A stretch of 64,000 nt of DNA, from NCBI RefSeq assembly GCF_001646785.1, contig NZ_LRRH01000061.1, forward strand, positions 62,001 to 126,000. Reading direction: 5' to 3'. Made by a program: the position numbers and the translations under genes. The stretch comes from Rhodococcus phenolicus. Lineage in GTDB: Bacteria; Actinomycetota; Actinomycetes; Mycobacteriales; Mycobacteriaceae. Below the pieces are notes generated by a model. It ran no database searches. It was not told where the DNA came from and worked only from the letters and a program-made list of their open reading frames with translations. Below are positions 27,406 through 35,185 of the stretch, one piece after another (position 1 is the stretch's first letter; every line of letters starts with the position of its first letter).

Positions 27406-28266
27406 GTGGGACGAGTTGAAGGCAAGGTTGCTTTCGTCACCGGCGCTGCGCGTGGGCAGGGACGGAGTCACGCAGTTCGCCTGGCCGAGGAGGGTGCGGA
27501 CATCATCGCGATCGACCTGTGCCAGGACATCTCGACGATCGGGTACGCGATGGCCCGCCCGGAGGATCTCGAGGAAACGGCCCGGTTGGTCGAGAAGACC
27601 GGACGCCGGATCGTGACGGCACAGGCGGATGTACGTGACGTCGCGCAGTTGCGGGCGGCGGTGGAGGCGGGGATCGCCGAGTTCGGGAAACTCGACATCG
27701 TTGTCGCCCAGGCCGGCGTCGCCGGAATGAAGGGCGAACCGCAGATCCAGGCCTGGTGCGATGTCATCGACACGAACCTGATCGGCACGATCAACGCCAT
27801 CCAGGTGTCGCTGCCGCACCTCGGCGACGGCGCCGCGATCGTCGCAACCGGCTCGACGGCCGCACTGATGGACACCTCGAAGGTCGACAATCCGGGTTCC
27901 GATCTCGGCGGCATGGCCTACGTGCATTCCAAGCGGGCGCTGACCCACTACGTCTACGACCTCGCCACTCACCTCGCGCCGCGCGGCATCCGCGCCAACG
28001 TCGTTCATCCGACCAACTGCAACACCGCGATGCTGCAGAGCGAACCGATGTACCGATCCTTCCGCCCCGATCTCGAGCATCCGACCCGCGCGGATGCCGA
28101 GCCTGCGTTCGGGGTACAGCAGGCGATGCGCATTCCCTACATCGAGCCCGAGGACATCAGCAACGCGATCGTCTACCTCGTCTCCGAGGAGGCCCGCTAC
28201 GTCACCGGCGTGCAGCTGCGCGTGGACGGCGGTGGCTACCTCAAGTGGTACGACTACCACGTCTGA
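27406..28266 (+). CDS. Mycofactocin-type SDR (carveol dehydrogenase-like)
   Basis: 286 residues. TGAARGQGRSHAVRLAEEGA followed by IIAIDLC is the hallmark of the mycofactocin-coupled SDR family, which includes Rhodococcus carveol dehydrogenase; active-site YVHSK replaces the common YxxxK spacing normally (Y-V-H-S-K). These enzymes hold NAD tightly and need mycofactocin as electron acceptor (family knowledge). GTG start with AGGAGGG upstream. First gene of an SDR-ferredoxin-P450 operon; likely oxidises a secondary alcohol from P450 hydroxylation. No mycofactocin biosynthesis genes are in the window. Confidence 0.88.
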   Translation: MGRVEGKVAFVTGAARGQGRSHAVRLAEEGADIIAIDLCQDISTIGYAMARPEDLEETARLVEKTGRRIVTAQADVRDVAQLRAAVEAGIAEFGKLDIVVAQAGVAGMKGEPQIQAWCDVIDTNLIGTINAIQVSLPHLGDGAAIVATGSTAALMDTSKVDNPGSDLGGMAYVHSKRALTHYVYDLATHLAPRGIRANVVHPTNCNTAMLQSEPMYRSFRPDLEHPTRADAEPAFGVQQAMRIPYIEPEDISNAIVYLVSEEARYVTGVQLRVDGGGYLKWYDYHV

Positions 28267-28310
28267 TCCCCCGACGTGCACGGATTCACGACAACGCGAA
28301 GGAACAGTCA

Positions 28311-28502
28311 ATGAAGGTCGAAGTCAATTCGCAACGGTGCCAGGGGCATACACTCTGCGCGATGAGCGCCCCGGGCGCCTTCGAGCTGAGCGAGATCGAC
28401 GGTCACGCGTCGGCGGTGTTCGACCGGGTCCCGGCCGATCAGGAAGAACAGGTGCGGGAGGCAGCGCGATCGTGCCCCGAACAAGCCGTGTCCATCTTCT
28501 GA
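28311..28502 (+). CDS. 3Fe-4S ferredoxin, second P450 partner
   Basis: 63 residues with Cys10 and Cys16 (QRCQGHTLC) and a third Cys in SCPEQA: a [3Fe-4S]-type P450 ferredoxin. It lies 44 nt after the SDR and 55 nt before the P450 and should donate electrons to that enzyme. Confidence 0.92.
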   Translation: MKVEVNSQRCQGHTLCAMSAPGAFELSEIDGHASAVFDRVPADQEEQVREAARSCPEQAVSIF

Positions 28503-28557
28503 TCACACCCGACCAGCCGAGCATCGTGCACCGCGACCAGCCGAGGGGAACTTCATC

Positions 28558-29931
28558 GTGACGACCGACAACATCATCACCGACGAGGATCGCAAGAAGA
28601 ATCGATACCACTTCGACCGCCACACACCCGAATACCGGCATCGGTTCGAGTCGATCACCGAGGAGATGCACGAAACGTGTCCGGTCGCGTGGTCGGACAC
28701 CTACGAAGGCCACTGGGTCGCCAGCAGCAGTGCCGCGGTCTTCGAACTGGCCCGGTGTCCGCATATTTCGAACGACCACGACATCAACAACGAACGCAAG
28801 GGCTACAAGGGCATCTCGATCCCGACGGCCCAGCGGGCGTCGCTCGTGCGGGGCGGCATTCTGGAAATGGACGATCCGGAACACCGGGACTACCGACAGG
28901 CACTCAATCCCTATCTGTCGCCGGCAGCGGTGCAGCGCTGGAAGCCGTTCATCGACGAGGTCGTCCGCGCGAGTCTCGACGAAAAGATCGAGCAGGGCCG
29001 AATCGACTTCGTCGACGACCTCGCCAACGTGGTGCCCGCGGTACTGACCCTGGCGATGCTGGGAATCCCGCTGAAGCAGTGGTCGATCTACAGCGAACCG
29101 GTCCACGCGTCGGTGTACACACCGGAGAGCTCTCCCGACGCCGCACGGGTCGCCGAGATGCACCGGGCGATGGGGCTGGATCTGCTGACCAACATGCACG
29201 AGATCCGTCAGAACCCACGGCCGGGGCTGGTCAACGCGCTCATCGACCTGCGCATCGACGGTGAACCCGCCCCGGACCTCGAGCTGCTGGGAATGCTGGG
29301 GCTGATCATCGGTGGCGGCTTCGACACCACGACGGCGCTGACCGCGCACGCCCTCGAATGGCTTTCGGAGAATCCCGAACAACGCGACGAACTCAGCCGC
29401 GAACGCGACACCCTGCTCGACTCCGCGACCGAGGAATTCCTCCGCTACTTCACGCCCGCACCCGGTGACGGACGCACGATCGCGACGGATTTCGAGGCAG
29501 GAGGTACCGAGTTCAAGGAAGGCGAGCGTCTTTGGCTGTCCTGGGCGATGGCGAACCGCGACCCTTCCCTGTTCCCCGATCCGAACCGGATCATCATGGA
29601 CCGCAAGGCCAATCGCCACTTCAGCTTCGGACTCGGAATACACCGGTGCATCGGATCGAACGTGGCGCGCACGGTGTTCAAGTCGATGCTCACCGCCGTC
29701 CTGGACCGTATGCCCGACTACCGGTGCGATCCGGAAGGCACCGTTCACTACGAGACGATCGGTGTCATCCAGGGTATGCGCAATCTGCCGGCGACCTTCA
29801 CTCCTGGGAAGCGACTCGGCCCCGGACTCGACGAAACGCTCGACAAGCTCCAACGTCTGTGCGACGAGCAGGATCTCGCGGCCCCGGTGACGGTGCGCCG
29901 CGACGCGGCACAGATCGGGGACCTGCAGTGA
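28558..29931 (+). CDS. Cytochrome P450 (third) with extended C-terminus
   Basis: 457 residues, longer than the ~400 usual for soluble bacterial P450s. I-helix GGGFDTTT, ExxR as EEFLRYF, and heme loop FSFGLGIHRCIGSNVAR with Cys364; about 45 residues extend past the normal C-terminal end (from GKRLGPGLDE). GTG start after GAGGGGAA. Third gene of SDR-ferredoxin-P450. The divergent Cys-loop and unusual length suggest a different subfamily from the other two P450s. Substrate unknown. Confidence 0.92.
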   Translation: MTTDNIITDEDRKKNRYHFDRHTPEYRHRFESITEEMHETCPVAWSDTYEGHWVASSSAAVFELARCPHISNDHDINNERKGYKGISIPTAQRASLVRGGILEMDDPEHRDYRQALNPYLSPAAVQRWKPFIDEVVRASLDEKIEQGRIDFVDDLANVVPAVLTLAMLGIPLKQWSIYSEPVHASVYTPESSPDAARVAEMHRAMGLDLLTNMHEIRQNPRPGLVNALIDLRIDGEPAPDLELLGMLGLIIGGGFDTTTALTAHALEWLSENPEQRDELSRERDTLLDSATEEFLRYFTPAPGDGRTIATDFEAGGTEFKEGERLWLSWAMANRDPSLFPDPNRIIMDRKANRHFSFGLGIHRCIGSNVARTVFKSMLTAVLDRMPDYRCDPEGTVHYETIGVIQGMRNLPATFTPGKRLGPGLDETLDKLQRLCDEQDLAAPVTVRRDAAQIGDLQ

Positions 29932-29981
29932 TCACACCTGTGGACTGAACACACCATCGATCGGCGCGAACGTGCCTGTGC

Positions 29982-30033
29982 GCGCACCATCGCCTCGACC
30001 ACCTTCCCGGAGGCGGTCGAGGCGATGGTGCGC
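29982..30033. terminator. Long perfect hairpin after the third P450
   Basis: Arms GCGCACCATCGCCTCGACC (29982-30000) and its exact complement (30015-30033) form a 19-bp stem with a 14-nt loop, between the convergent P450 and the unrecognised gene. No T-tract follows, so it would be a U-less terminator or an RNA-stability element. Confidence 0.6.
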
Positions 30034-30212
30034 ATGGCAGGGGTCGCGCGTGCGCTCGCGCACGACGACAGACGGATGCGTTCACCAGCCGGAGATCGGG
30101 TGCGGGCCACGACGCCGCAGCCGTCCCACTCGTGATCGAAATAACTTTCGATACAAGCCATTCCGGTCGGAGAGCAGCCGAGTCGCCATGACCGCGCCGC
30201 CTCCGCGGGGAG

Positions 30213-30800
30213 TCACCCGGCGGGCAGGAGGTCCGATCGCACCCGAGGCCGCGACAGGCGGCCGGTACAGAAGGTCTCGGCGGCCGCCACGTCGGGTTCC
30301 GTCGCCCCCGCCGCGACGAGGGCCTGGGCCTTGAACGCCCTCGCGGCCAGACTCAGGCGGTGCTGCACGAGTCGTACGTCACTGTCGAGTTCGGGCGGAA
30401 TCCGATCGCCCCACAGGGTCACTTCCGTGGGGTGGTGCCCCAGCGCGGCGTGGACGCCGTCCCGTACTCGAATATCCGAGCTGTACAGGTCCGACTCGAC
30501 CGCCACGGTGTGCGGATACATCCCGTTGCGGCGCGACTCCAGGACGGATTCCAGATCGCCCGTGCCCACCCCCAGGATCCGCAGCGGGCGCAGATCGGAT
30601 GCATCCTGCACGAAGACCGTGACGTTCCAGCCGGCCATGACGCGATCGAACAGCCAGCCACCGGCGAACCGGACGACATCCGCGGTGTTCAGCGCGACGA
30701 CGTCGAGTCGGTACCGGGAGTCGAAGGGGTCGGATTCCGCGATCGACCCCGTATCCCCCGAGTCCTTCCGGTTCGCCGTGTCCAACTGCCGAGCGGTCAT
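30213..30800 (-). CDS. Unrecognised conserved-looking protein
   Basis: 195 residues, no signal peptide, no membrane helix, not assigned to a family by me. Notable stretches: DVVRFAGGWLFDRVMAGWNVTV, DLRPLRILGVGTGDLESVL, DGVHAALGHHPTEVTLWGD, and an Arg-containing C-terminus. The mixed alpha/beta pattern and normal codon usage support a real gene; AAAGGAA stands 7 nt before the ATG. An inverted repeat ~200 nt upstream may be its operator. It faces the P450 operon and lies within the catabolic locus, so a regulatory or accessory role there is possible, but nothing in the sequence proves it. Confidence 0.7.
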   Translation of the reverse strand: MTARQLDTANRKDSGDTGSIAESDPFDSRYRLDVVALNTADVVRFAGGWLFDRVMAGWNVTVFVQDASDLRPLRILGVGTGDLESVLESRRNGMYPHTVAVESDLYSSDIRVRDGVHAALGHHPTEVTLWGDRIPPELDSDVRLVQHRLSLAARAFKAQALVAAGATEPDVAAAETFCTGRLSRPRVRSDLLPAG

Positions 30801-31265
30801 GGAAAGTTCCTTTCTGCCTGACGAGACCGAATTACCCTGACGATCGACCGGTCCGGCGCCGGCCGGCAAGCGCGGTGCGCTTCGTCGGCCGTGGCGTACC
30901 GGGTTCTTTCGAACTGCATTCCCCTCGAATCCCCGGCAACGCGTGCACCCGTGTGCGCGTCGCACGGCAACGATGTGTCACGGCAACCCCCTGCGAACCG
31001 AGAACCTAGTAAACACACAGTAGGTTGGTTTGCCAGATGTGACAAGGGTCTCATTTGAAACAGGTTCAGCCACCCGCCACACCCGCGGTCGAGCTGACCC
31101 GCCTCACGCACCGGCCGGCACGCCGAGGCACGAACGACATGCGAACCATCGTTCACACCAACACATTACGAGCTTTCGGCAACAACGCCCGGGCGGCGCG
31201 GCAACGTCCGGCCCGGAAGACCGGCGGCCCCCGGGTGGCGATTACACGTTACGCTCGGTTCAACC
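30801..31265. other. Non-coding stretch upstream of the unrecognised gene
   Basis: No supportable gene. It contains the inverted repeat at 31003-31026 and presumably the promoter of the minus-strand gene ending the stretch. The far end runs into the decayed phosphotransferase pseudogene. Confidence 0.4.
31003..31026. promoter_or_regulatory. Inverted repeat, candidate operator
   Basis: AACCTA (31003-31008) and TAGGTT (31021-31026) are perfect complements around a 12-nt centre, in an AT-richer island about 200 nt upstream of the unrecognised minus-strand gene. The size suits a TetR-type site. Function is inferred from place only. Confidence 0.4.
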
Positions 31266-31985
31266 TCAGGCACCGAAGCATCGAGGTCGGCGCTCGTCCC
31301 GAGATCGGCGTACGCCGCCGAACAGCGCTCCGCAAGCGCAAAGGCAATGTCCGGGCGCTGCCACAGATCCCTCGATATTCCTCGACCAGGTCACGCTCGG
31401 CGCGCCGACGGTCCTCGACCGTCGGCGCCCCTGCAGAAGCAACCGAGATCGAGCGACCAGTTCCCTTTCCGAACTACCTGCGAGTCGAGAAAATCCCACG
31501 TCGCCGTCCGGCAGCACATAGGTGTTTCCGATATGCGGGTGGACAAGGGTGCGCGTCGAACGGGTCAGGGTGCGGATGTCCCGAGTCCGGATGTCGTCGA
31601 TCAGGCGACCGATCGTGAGCGTCCGAACCTCCGGAGACGCCGCCGCTCCCAGCCGCTCGAGGCCGGCCGGGAGCGGCGCGATCTCCATTCCTCCCCACGG
31701 CGAAGAGCCGCGGCTCATGAAACAAACCGCGCGTCGCACGAATGAGTTCCTCGGGCCGGATCGCCCGCTTTCAGAATGACAGTGGCCGGACCCTCGCCCT
31801 CGAAAATTGCTCAGCGCGAGCCCGACACGGCGGTTCGTCCCGTCGTCGCGACATCGGCATCCACCCGTTGACACGGACCTCCGGATGCGTTGCGCCAGAG
31901 CCGCCGTCATCCATTCCGGCGTGATGCCGCTCCACTCCCCGGGCACCGACAGTCCTGTACACGCGGCGGGATATTCGTTGGGCAT
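31266..31985 (-). pseudogene. Decayed aminoglycoside-phosphotransferase-like kinase gene
   Basis: Pieces of an APH-fold kinase appear in order but in different frames: GEWSGITPEWMTAAL near the start, HPEVRVNG and DDGTNRRVGLAL in two frames, GLFHEPRLFAVG, then TLVHPHIGNTYVLPDGDVGF, VVRKGNWSLDLG in the next frame, and TVEDRRRAERDLVE in the third. The family catalytic HGD motif is broken: VHPHIGN stands where VHGDPHIGN is expected, a 6-nt deletion. Total length (~720 nt) is shorter than intact genes (~1 kb). Start ATG with GAAGG upstream is still visible. Ends are approximate. Frameshifts could in principle be assembly errors, but the lost active site argues for true decay. Confidence 0.75.
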
Positions 31986-32387
31986 TCGCCCACCTTCCGA
32001 GAGTTCGATGGACAGCACTCGGACAGGGACGGATCACGATGTCTCCACGGCGGCGACAACCCTCATCGTCCCGCGAACAAAACTCTGGCAGTGACACTTT
32101 CGGCCCCCGGGGAGTCACCCCACAGTCCCGGACCGCCCCGGTTGCCGATCGTCGCGAACCCAACTCCCCCGGACCCTCCCGCCGCGACCACCTCCAACTG
32201 TGGCACATCACAGCGTTTGTCCGATTCTCCCTGTGTTCCGGATCATTTCGGACTATCACGGCACAGGGCGGCAAGACACATTTCGTCGGGCCGAACGTTG
32301 ACGCCGAACCCGAAGATGCGGAAGTGTACGGGCGGAGCGCCCGTGCCGGGTCGAGGTTCGCTCGGTGCTCGAACCAAGGAGGTGCCC
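31986..32387. other. Non-coding region upstream of the Mce-associated genes
   Basis: About 400 nt with no supportable gene; frames continuing into the downstream gene have no family match. It should contain the promoter of the plus-strand mas-like pair, but no pair of hexamers stands out. Confidence 0.35.
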
Positions 32388-33167
32388 ATGCCGGACCGTG
32401 CGCCGTCGCCGACAGACGCCGAGTCGCTACTTCTCGCCGCGGAGGAAGCCGAAGCCGAAGCGGTCGCCGCCGACGCCCGCGCTCGCGCCGCGCGGCTGCG
32501 TCTGCAGGCACGCTCGGCCGACGCGGGAGATTCCGGCGAGCTGTCCGACAGCACCGCAGCGGCCGACAGCACCGCCCACACGGACGGGAACGCCGAATCG
32601 CCGCGGGCAGTCGTCTCCGGCGCGGACACTCGACCCGAAGCCACCGCGACGGAAGCGACCGACCCGGAGGGCGCAGCGGCGGGTGGCCGTCGAAGGATGC
32701 TCGCGGGTGCGGCTGCCATCGCAGTGATCTGTGCGGCCGTCGCATCCTGTGCCTACATGGTGTGGCATCACGTCGACGCGCGCGATCGAGACCGCCGCGC
32801 GGCGGAGTTCGAAGCGGCGGCACGGCAGGGTGTCGTGACGCTGACGACGCTGGATTTCAGCGACGCCGACGCCGATGTCCAGCGGGTTCTCGACAACTCG
32901 ACCGGCGAGTTCCACGACGACTTCCGAAGCCGGGCCGAGGAGGTCGTCGGCATCGTCCAGGAGTCGAACGTCGCGACCGAGGGAACGATCGATGCGGCCG
33001 CCGTGGAATCGATGACGGACGACTCCGCGGTGGTGCTGGTGTCCGCGACCTCGAAGGTGACGAATGCCGCGGGTGCCGACCAGGAACCACGGGTGTGGCG
33101 GCTCAGCGTGACCGTCACCCGTGACGGTGAGCAGGCGAAGATGTCGAAAGTGGAGTTCGTGCCGTGA
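32388..33167 (+). CDS. Mce-associated membrane protein (Mas-like) 1
   Basis: 259 residues: an acidic, Ala-rich cytoplasmic N-terminus with coiled-coil character (AAEEAEAEAVAADARARAARLRLQ), one membrane helix (MLAGAAAIAVICAAVASCAYMVW, residues ~104-126), and an extracytoplasmic NTF2-like domain ending KMSKVEFVP. This is the architecture of the proteins encoded at the ends of mce operons, which are thought to stabilise Mce complexes. AAGGAGG stands at ideal distance from the ATG. It overlaps the next gene by 4 nt. Oddly it lies ~15 kb from the mce operon and on the opposite strand. Confidence 0.85.
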   Translation: MPDRAPSPTDAESLLLAAEEAEAEAVAADARARAARLRLQARSADAGDSGELSDSTAAADSTAHTDGNAESPRAVVSGADTRPEATATEATDPEGAAAGGRRRMLAGAAAIAVICAAVASCAYMVWHHVDARDRDRRAAEFEAAARQGVVTLTTLDFSDADADVQRVLDNSTGEFHDDFRSRAEEVVGIVQESNVATEGTIDAAAVESMTDDSAVVLVSATSKVTNAAGADQEPRVWRLSVTVTRDGEQAKMSKVEFVP

Positions 33168-33733
33168 CGATCGAATCCGAGAAGATGCCGGTGGACGCCG
33201 GGCAGGTGGAAGCGGATACCGACGAGGCGACCGCCACGGCCGGTCCCCGGCGGCTGATGTCCGCGCGGATACTGCTGCCGTTGCTGACCCTCGTGTCCGT
33301 TGCGGTGGCGTCCGGGGTGTACTTCGGCCTGTACCGGGACGACCTCCGCACCGATGATGACGCGGCACACGCGGCACTCGACGCCGCCACCAGCGGAACG
33401 ACAGCGCTGCTGTCCTACGCTCCCGACACGATCGACGAGGATCTTGCGACCGCCAAGTCGTTTCTGACGGGGGATTTCCTCGCGTACTACACGGAATTCA
33501 CCGATCAGGTCGTCGCGCCGGCCGCGCGCGAGAAGTCGGTCGCCACAACCGCCACGGTGGTGCGAGCTGCCGTCTCGGACCTGGAGGCGGAGGCGGCCAC
33601 CGTGCTGGTCTTCACGAATCAGGTGACCACGAGCGCCGACGAACCCGACCCGACCGCGCGGTCGAGCAGTGTCCTGGTGACGCTGTCCAAGGTCGAGGGC
33701 AGATGGCTGATCTCGGCGTTCGATCCGGTCTGA
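33164..33733 (+). CDS. Mce-associated membrane protein (Mas-like) 2
   Basis: 189 residues: short N-terminus, one membrane helix (ILLPLLTLVSVAVASGVYFGL, residues ~36-56), then an NTF2-like domain ending in GRWLISAFDPV, the common terminus of Mce-associated proteins. GTG start overlaps the previous stop (GTGA), so the two are translated together. Paired mas genes normally follow mceF directly; here they form their own operon. Confidence 0.87.
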   Translation: MTIESEKMPVDAGQVEADTDEATATAGPRRLMSARILLPLLTLVSVAVASGVYFGLYRDDLRTDDDAAHAALDAATSGTTALLSYAPDTIDEDLATAKSFLTGDFLAYYTEFTDQVVAPAAREKSVATTATVVRAAVSDLEAEAATVLVFTNQVTTSADEPDPTARSSSVLVTLSKVEGRWLISAFDPV

Positions 33734-33749
33734 TCCGGCCGGGTCCGCC

Positions 33750-34127
33750 TCATCCGGCGACCACGAGACAGAACACGTGGCCGCCGGGATCGCGATAGGT
33801 GCGGAACGTCGGGCTCTCGTTCGGCCCGAGCACGCGGACCGCCCCGTGCCGCAGGGCCCAGCTCTCCGCGGCGACGAGGTCGGCGACGTGGAGGTCGAGG
33901 TGGGCACGCAGGGGCACCGTCTCACCGGGCCAGCTCGGAGGGACGTGCGCGGGCGCCCGCTGGAAGGCCAGCCCTCCCCCAGCCGGCGCCCGCAACTGCA
34001 CCCAGCGGTCGTCGGTGGCGGCGTCGTCGAGGTCCCAGCCGAGCAGGGCCGCATAGAACGCGGCCAGCCCGTGTGGATCCGGGGTATCGAGGACGAACAC
34101 CTGCAGACCGATCTCGGGACGCGACAT
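33750..34127 (-). CDS. VOC-family protein (glyoxalase/bleomycin resistance fold)
   Basis: 125 residues with two beta-alpha-beta-beta-beta halves: QVFVLDTPDPHGLAAFYAALLGWDL and LRAHLDLHVADLVAAESWAL, ending RDPGGHVFCLVV. One metal ligand candidate is His78-region LDLHV; the other halves lack some usual ligands, so enzymatic activity is uncertain. Single gene between the mas pair (convergent) and oxyR (same strand, 55 nt). Function unknown. Confidence 0.82.
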   Translation of the reverse strand: MSRPEIGLQVFVLDTPDPHGLAAFYAALLGWDLDDAATDDRWVQLRAPAGGGLAFQRAPAHVPPSWPGETVPLRAHLDLHVADLVAAESWALRHGAVRVLGPNESPTFRTYRDPGGHVFCLVVAG

Positions 34128-34182
34128 GTCGCCATGATGCTCCCCCCGTCCGCCGGCCGCAGGATGTTCGGGTGGAGGTCCG

Positions 34183-35103
34183 CTAGCGAGCGCCCTCCGG
34201 CGCGACGTCCCGCAGTACATCGGCAAGCGCGCGATAGTCGTCGGCGCGACCGCTCGACGACCGGAACACCAGGCCGATGGTGCGCCCGGGGGTCGGTGCG
34301 TCGAACCGCGCGACCGCGAGATCCCCGGCCGCGCACTCCACCGCCACCGACGACGCCGGGATCAGCGTGACACCGAGTCCACCGGCGACGCATCGCACGA
34401 CCGTGGCGAGGGAAGTCGCCCGGGTGTCGCCGGAGAGCGGGTGCGCATCGACCGACCGGCACAGGTCCAGAGTCTGGTCCCGAAGGCAGTGCCCTTCGTC
34501 GAGCAGCAGCAGCGGAAGTTCGTCGAGCACGGTCAGCGGTACGTCGTCGCGACCGGCGAGCGTGTGGTCCGGGGGGACGACGAGCACGAAGTCCTCTGCG
34601 TAGAGCGGGATCTCCACCAGTCCCGATGTCCCGGACGGCAGGGCGAGCACCGCGGCGTCGAGGGTTCCGCCGCGCAGCGACTCGAGCAGCCGCGCCGTCT
34701 GGTCCTCGATGACGTGCAGCGACAGCGACGGCATGCGGGTCCGCAGTTCGGGCAGCAGGGTCGGCAGCACGTAGGGCGCGACGGTGGGAATCAGGCCGAG
34801 ACGCAACGGTCCGCTCAGTGGATCGGTGACGCCCGCGGCCGCGGCGACGAACCCGTCGGCGGCCTCCACGATGGCCTTGGCCTGGTTCAGCAGCCGGGCG
34901 CCGTCCGGGGTCACCAGCACACGACGCGTGCTGCGTTCGATCAACTGCACGCCGAGACCGGCCTCGAGCGACGCGAGGCCCTGCGACAGCGTCGGCTGGC
35001 TCACATTCAGGCGCGCAGCCGCCGTACCGAAATGACGGTGGGTGGCCACGGCGACGAACGCTCGGAGTTGCGACAGGGTCGGCTGATACTGCTGATCGGA
35101 CAC
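34183..35103 (-). CDS. oxyR: OxyR, peroxide-sensing LysR-family activator
   Basis: 306 residues, N-terminal helix-turn-helix ([21 protein letters not shown]) and a LysR effector domain. The OxyR redox pair is present as Cys206 and Cys215 in [16 protein letters not shown], matching Cys199/Cys208 of E. coli OxyR. Peroxide forms the disulfide and switches the protein. GTG start chosen because -10 TATACT ends 7 nt upstream (leaderless). Divergent from a PhzF-like gene rather than ahpC or a catalase, which is unusual. Confidence 0.9.
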   Translation of the reverse strand: MSDQQYQPTLSQLRAFVAVATHRHFGTAAARLNVSQPTLSQGLASLEAGLGVQLIERSTRRVLVTPDGARLLNQAKAIVEAADGFVAAAAGVTDPLSGPLRLGLIPTVAPYVLPTLLPELRTRMPSLSLHVIEDQTARLLESLRGGTLDAAVLALPSGTSGLVEIPLYAEDFVLVVPPDHTLAGRDDVPLTVLDELPLLLLDEGHCLRDQTLDLCRSVDAHPLSGDTRATSLATVVRCVAGGLGVTLIPASSVAVECAAGDLAVARFDAPTPGRTIGLVFRSSSGRADDYRALADVLRDVAPEGAR

Positions 35104-35185
35104 GCCTATCAGTATATCCGGACCGATCATCTTTACCTTTGGAATACCTGCGGACCGGACTCCGGCACCGCGCTAGGGTCGGTCG

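Noticed and set aside
31890-32387. Upstream in-frame extension of the first Mce-associated protein
   Set aside because: The ATG at 32388 has an ideal AAGGAGG; upstream residues are low-complexity and overlap the antisense pseudogene.
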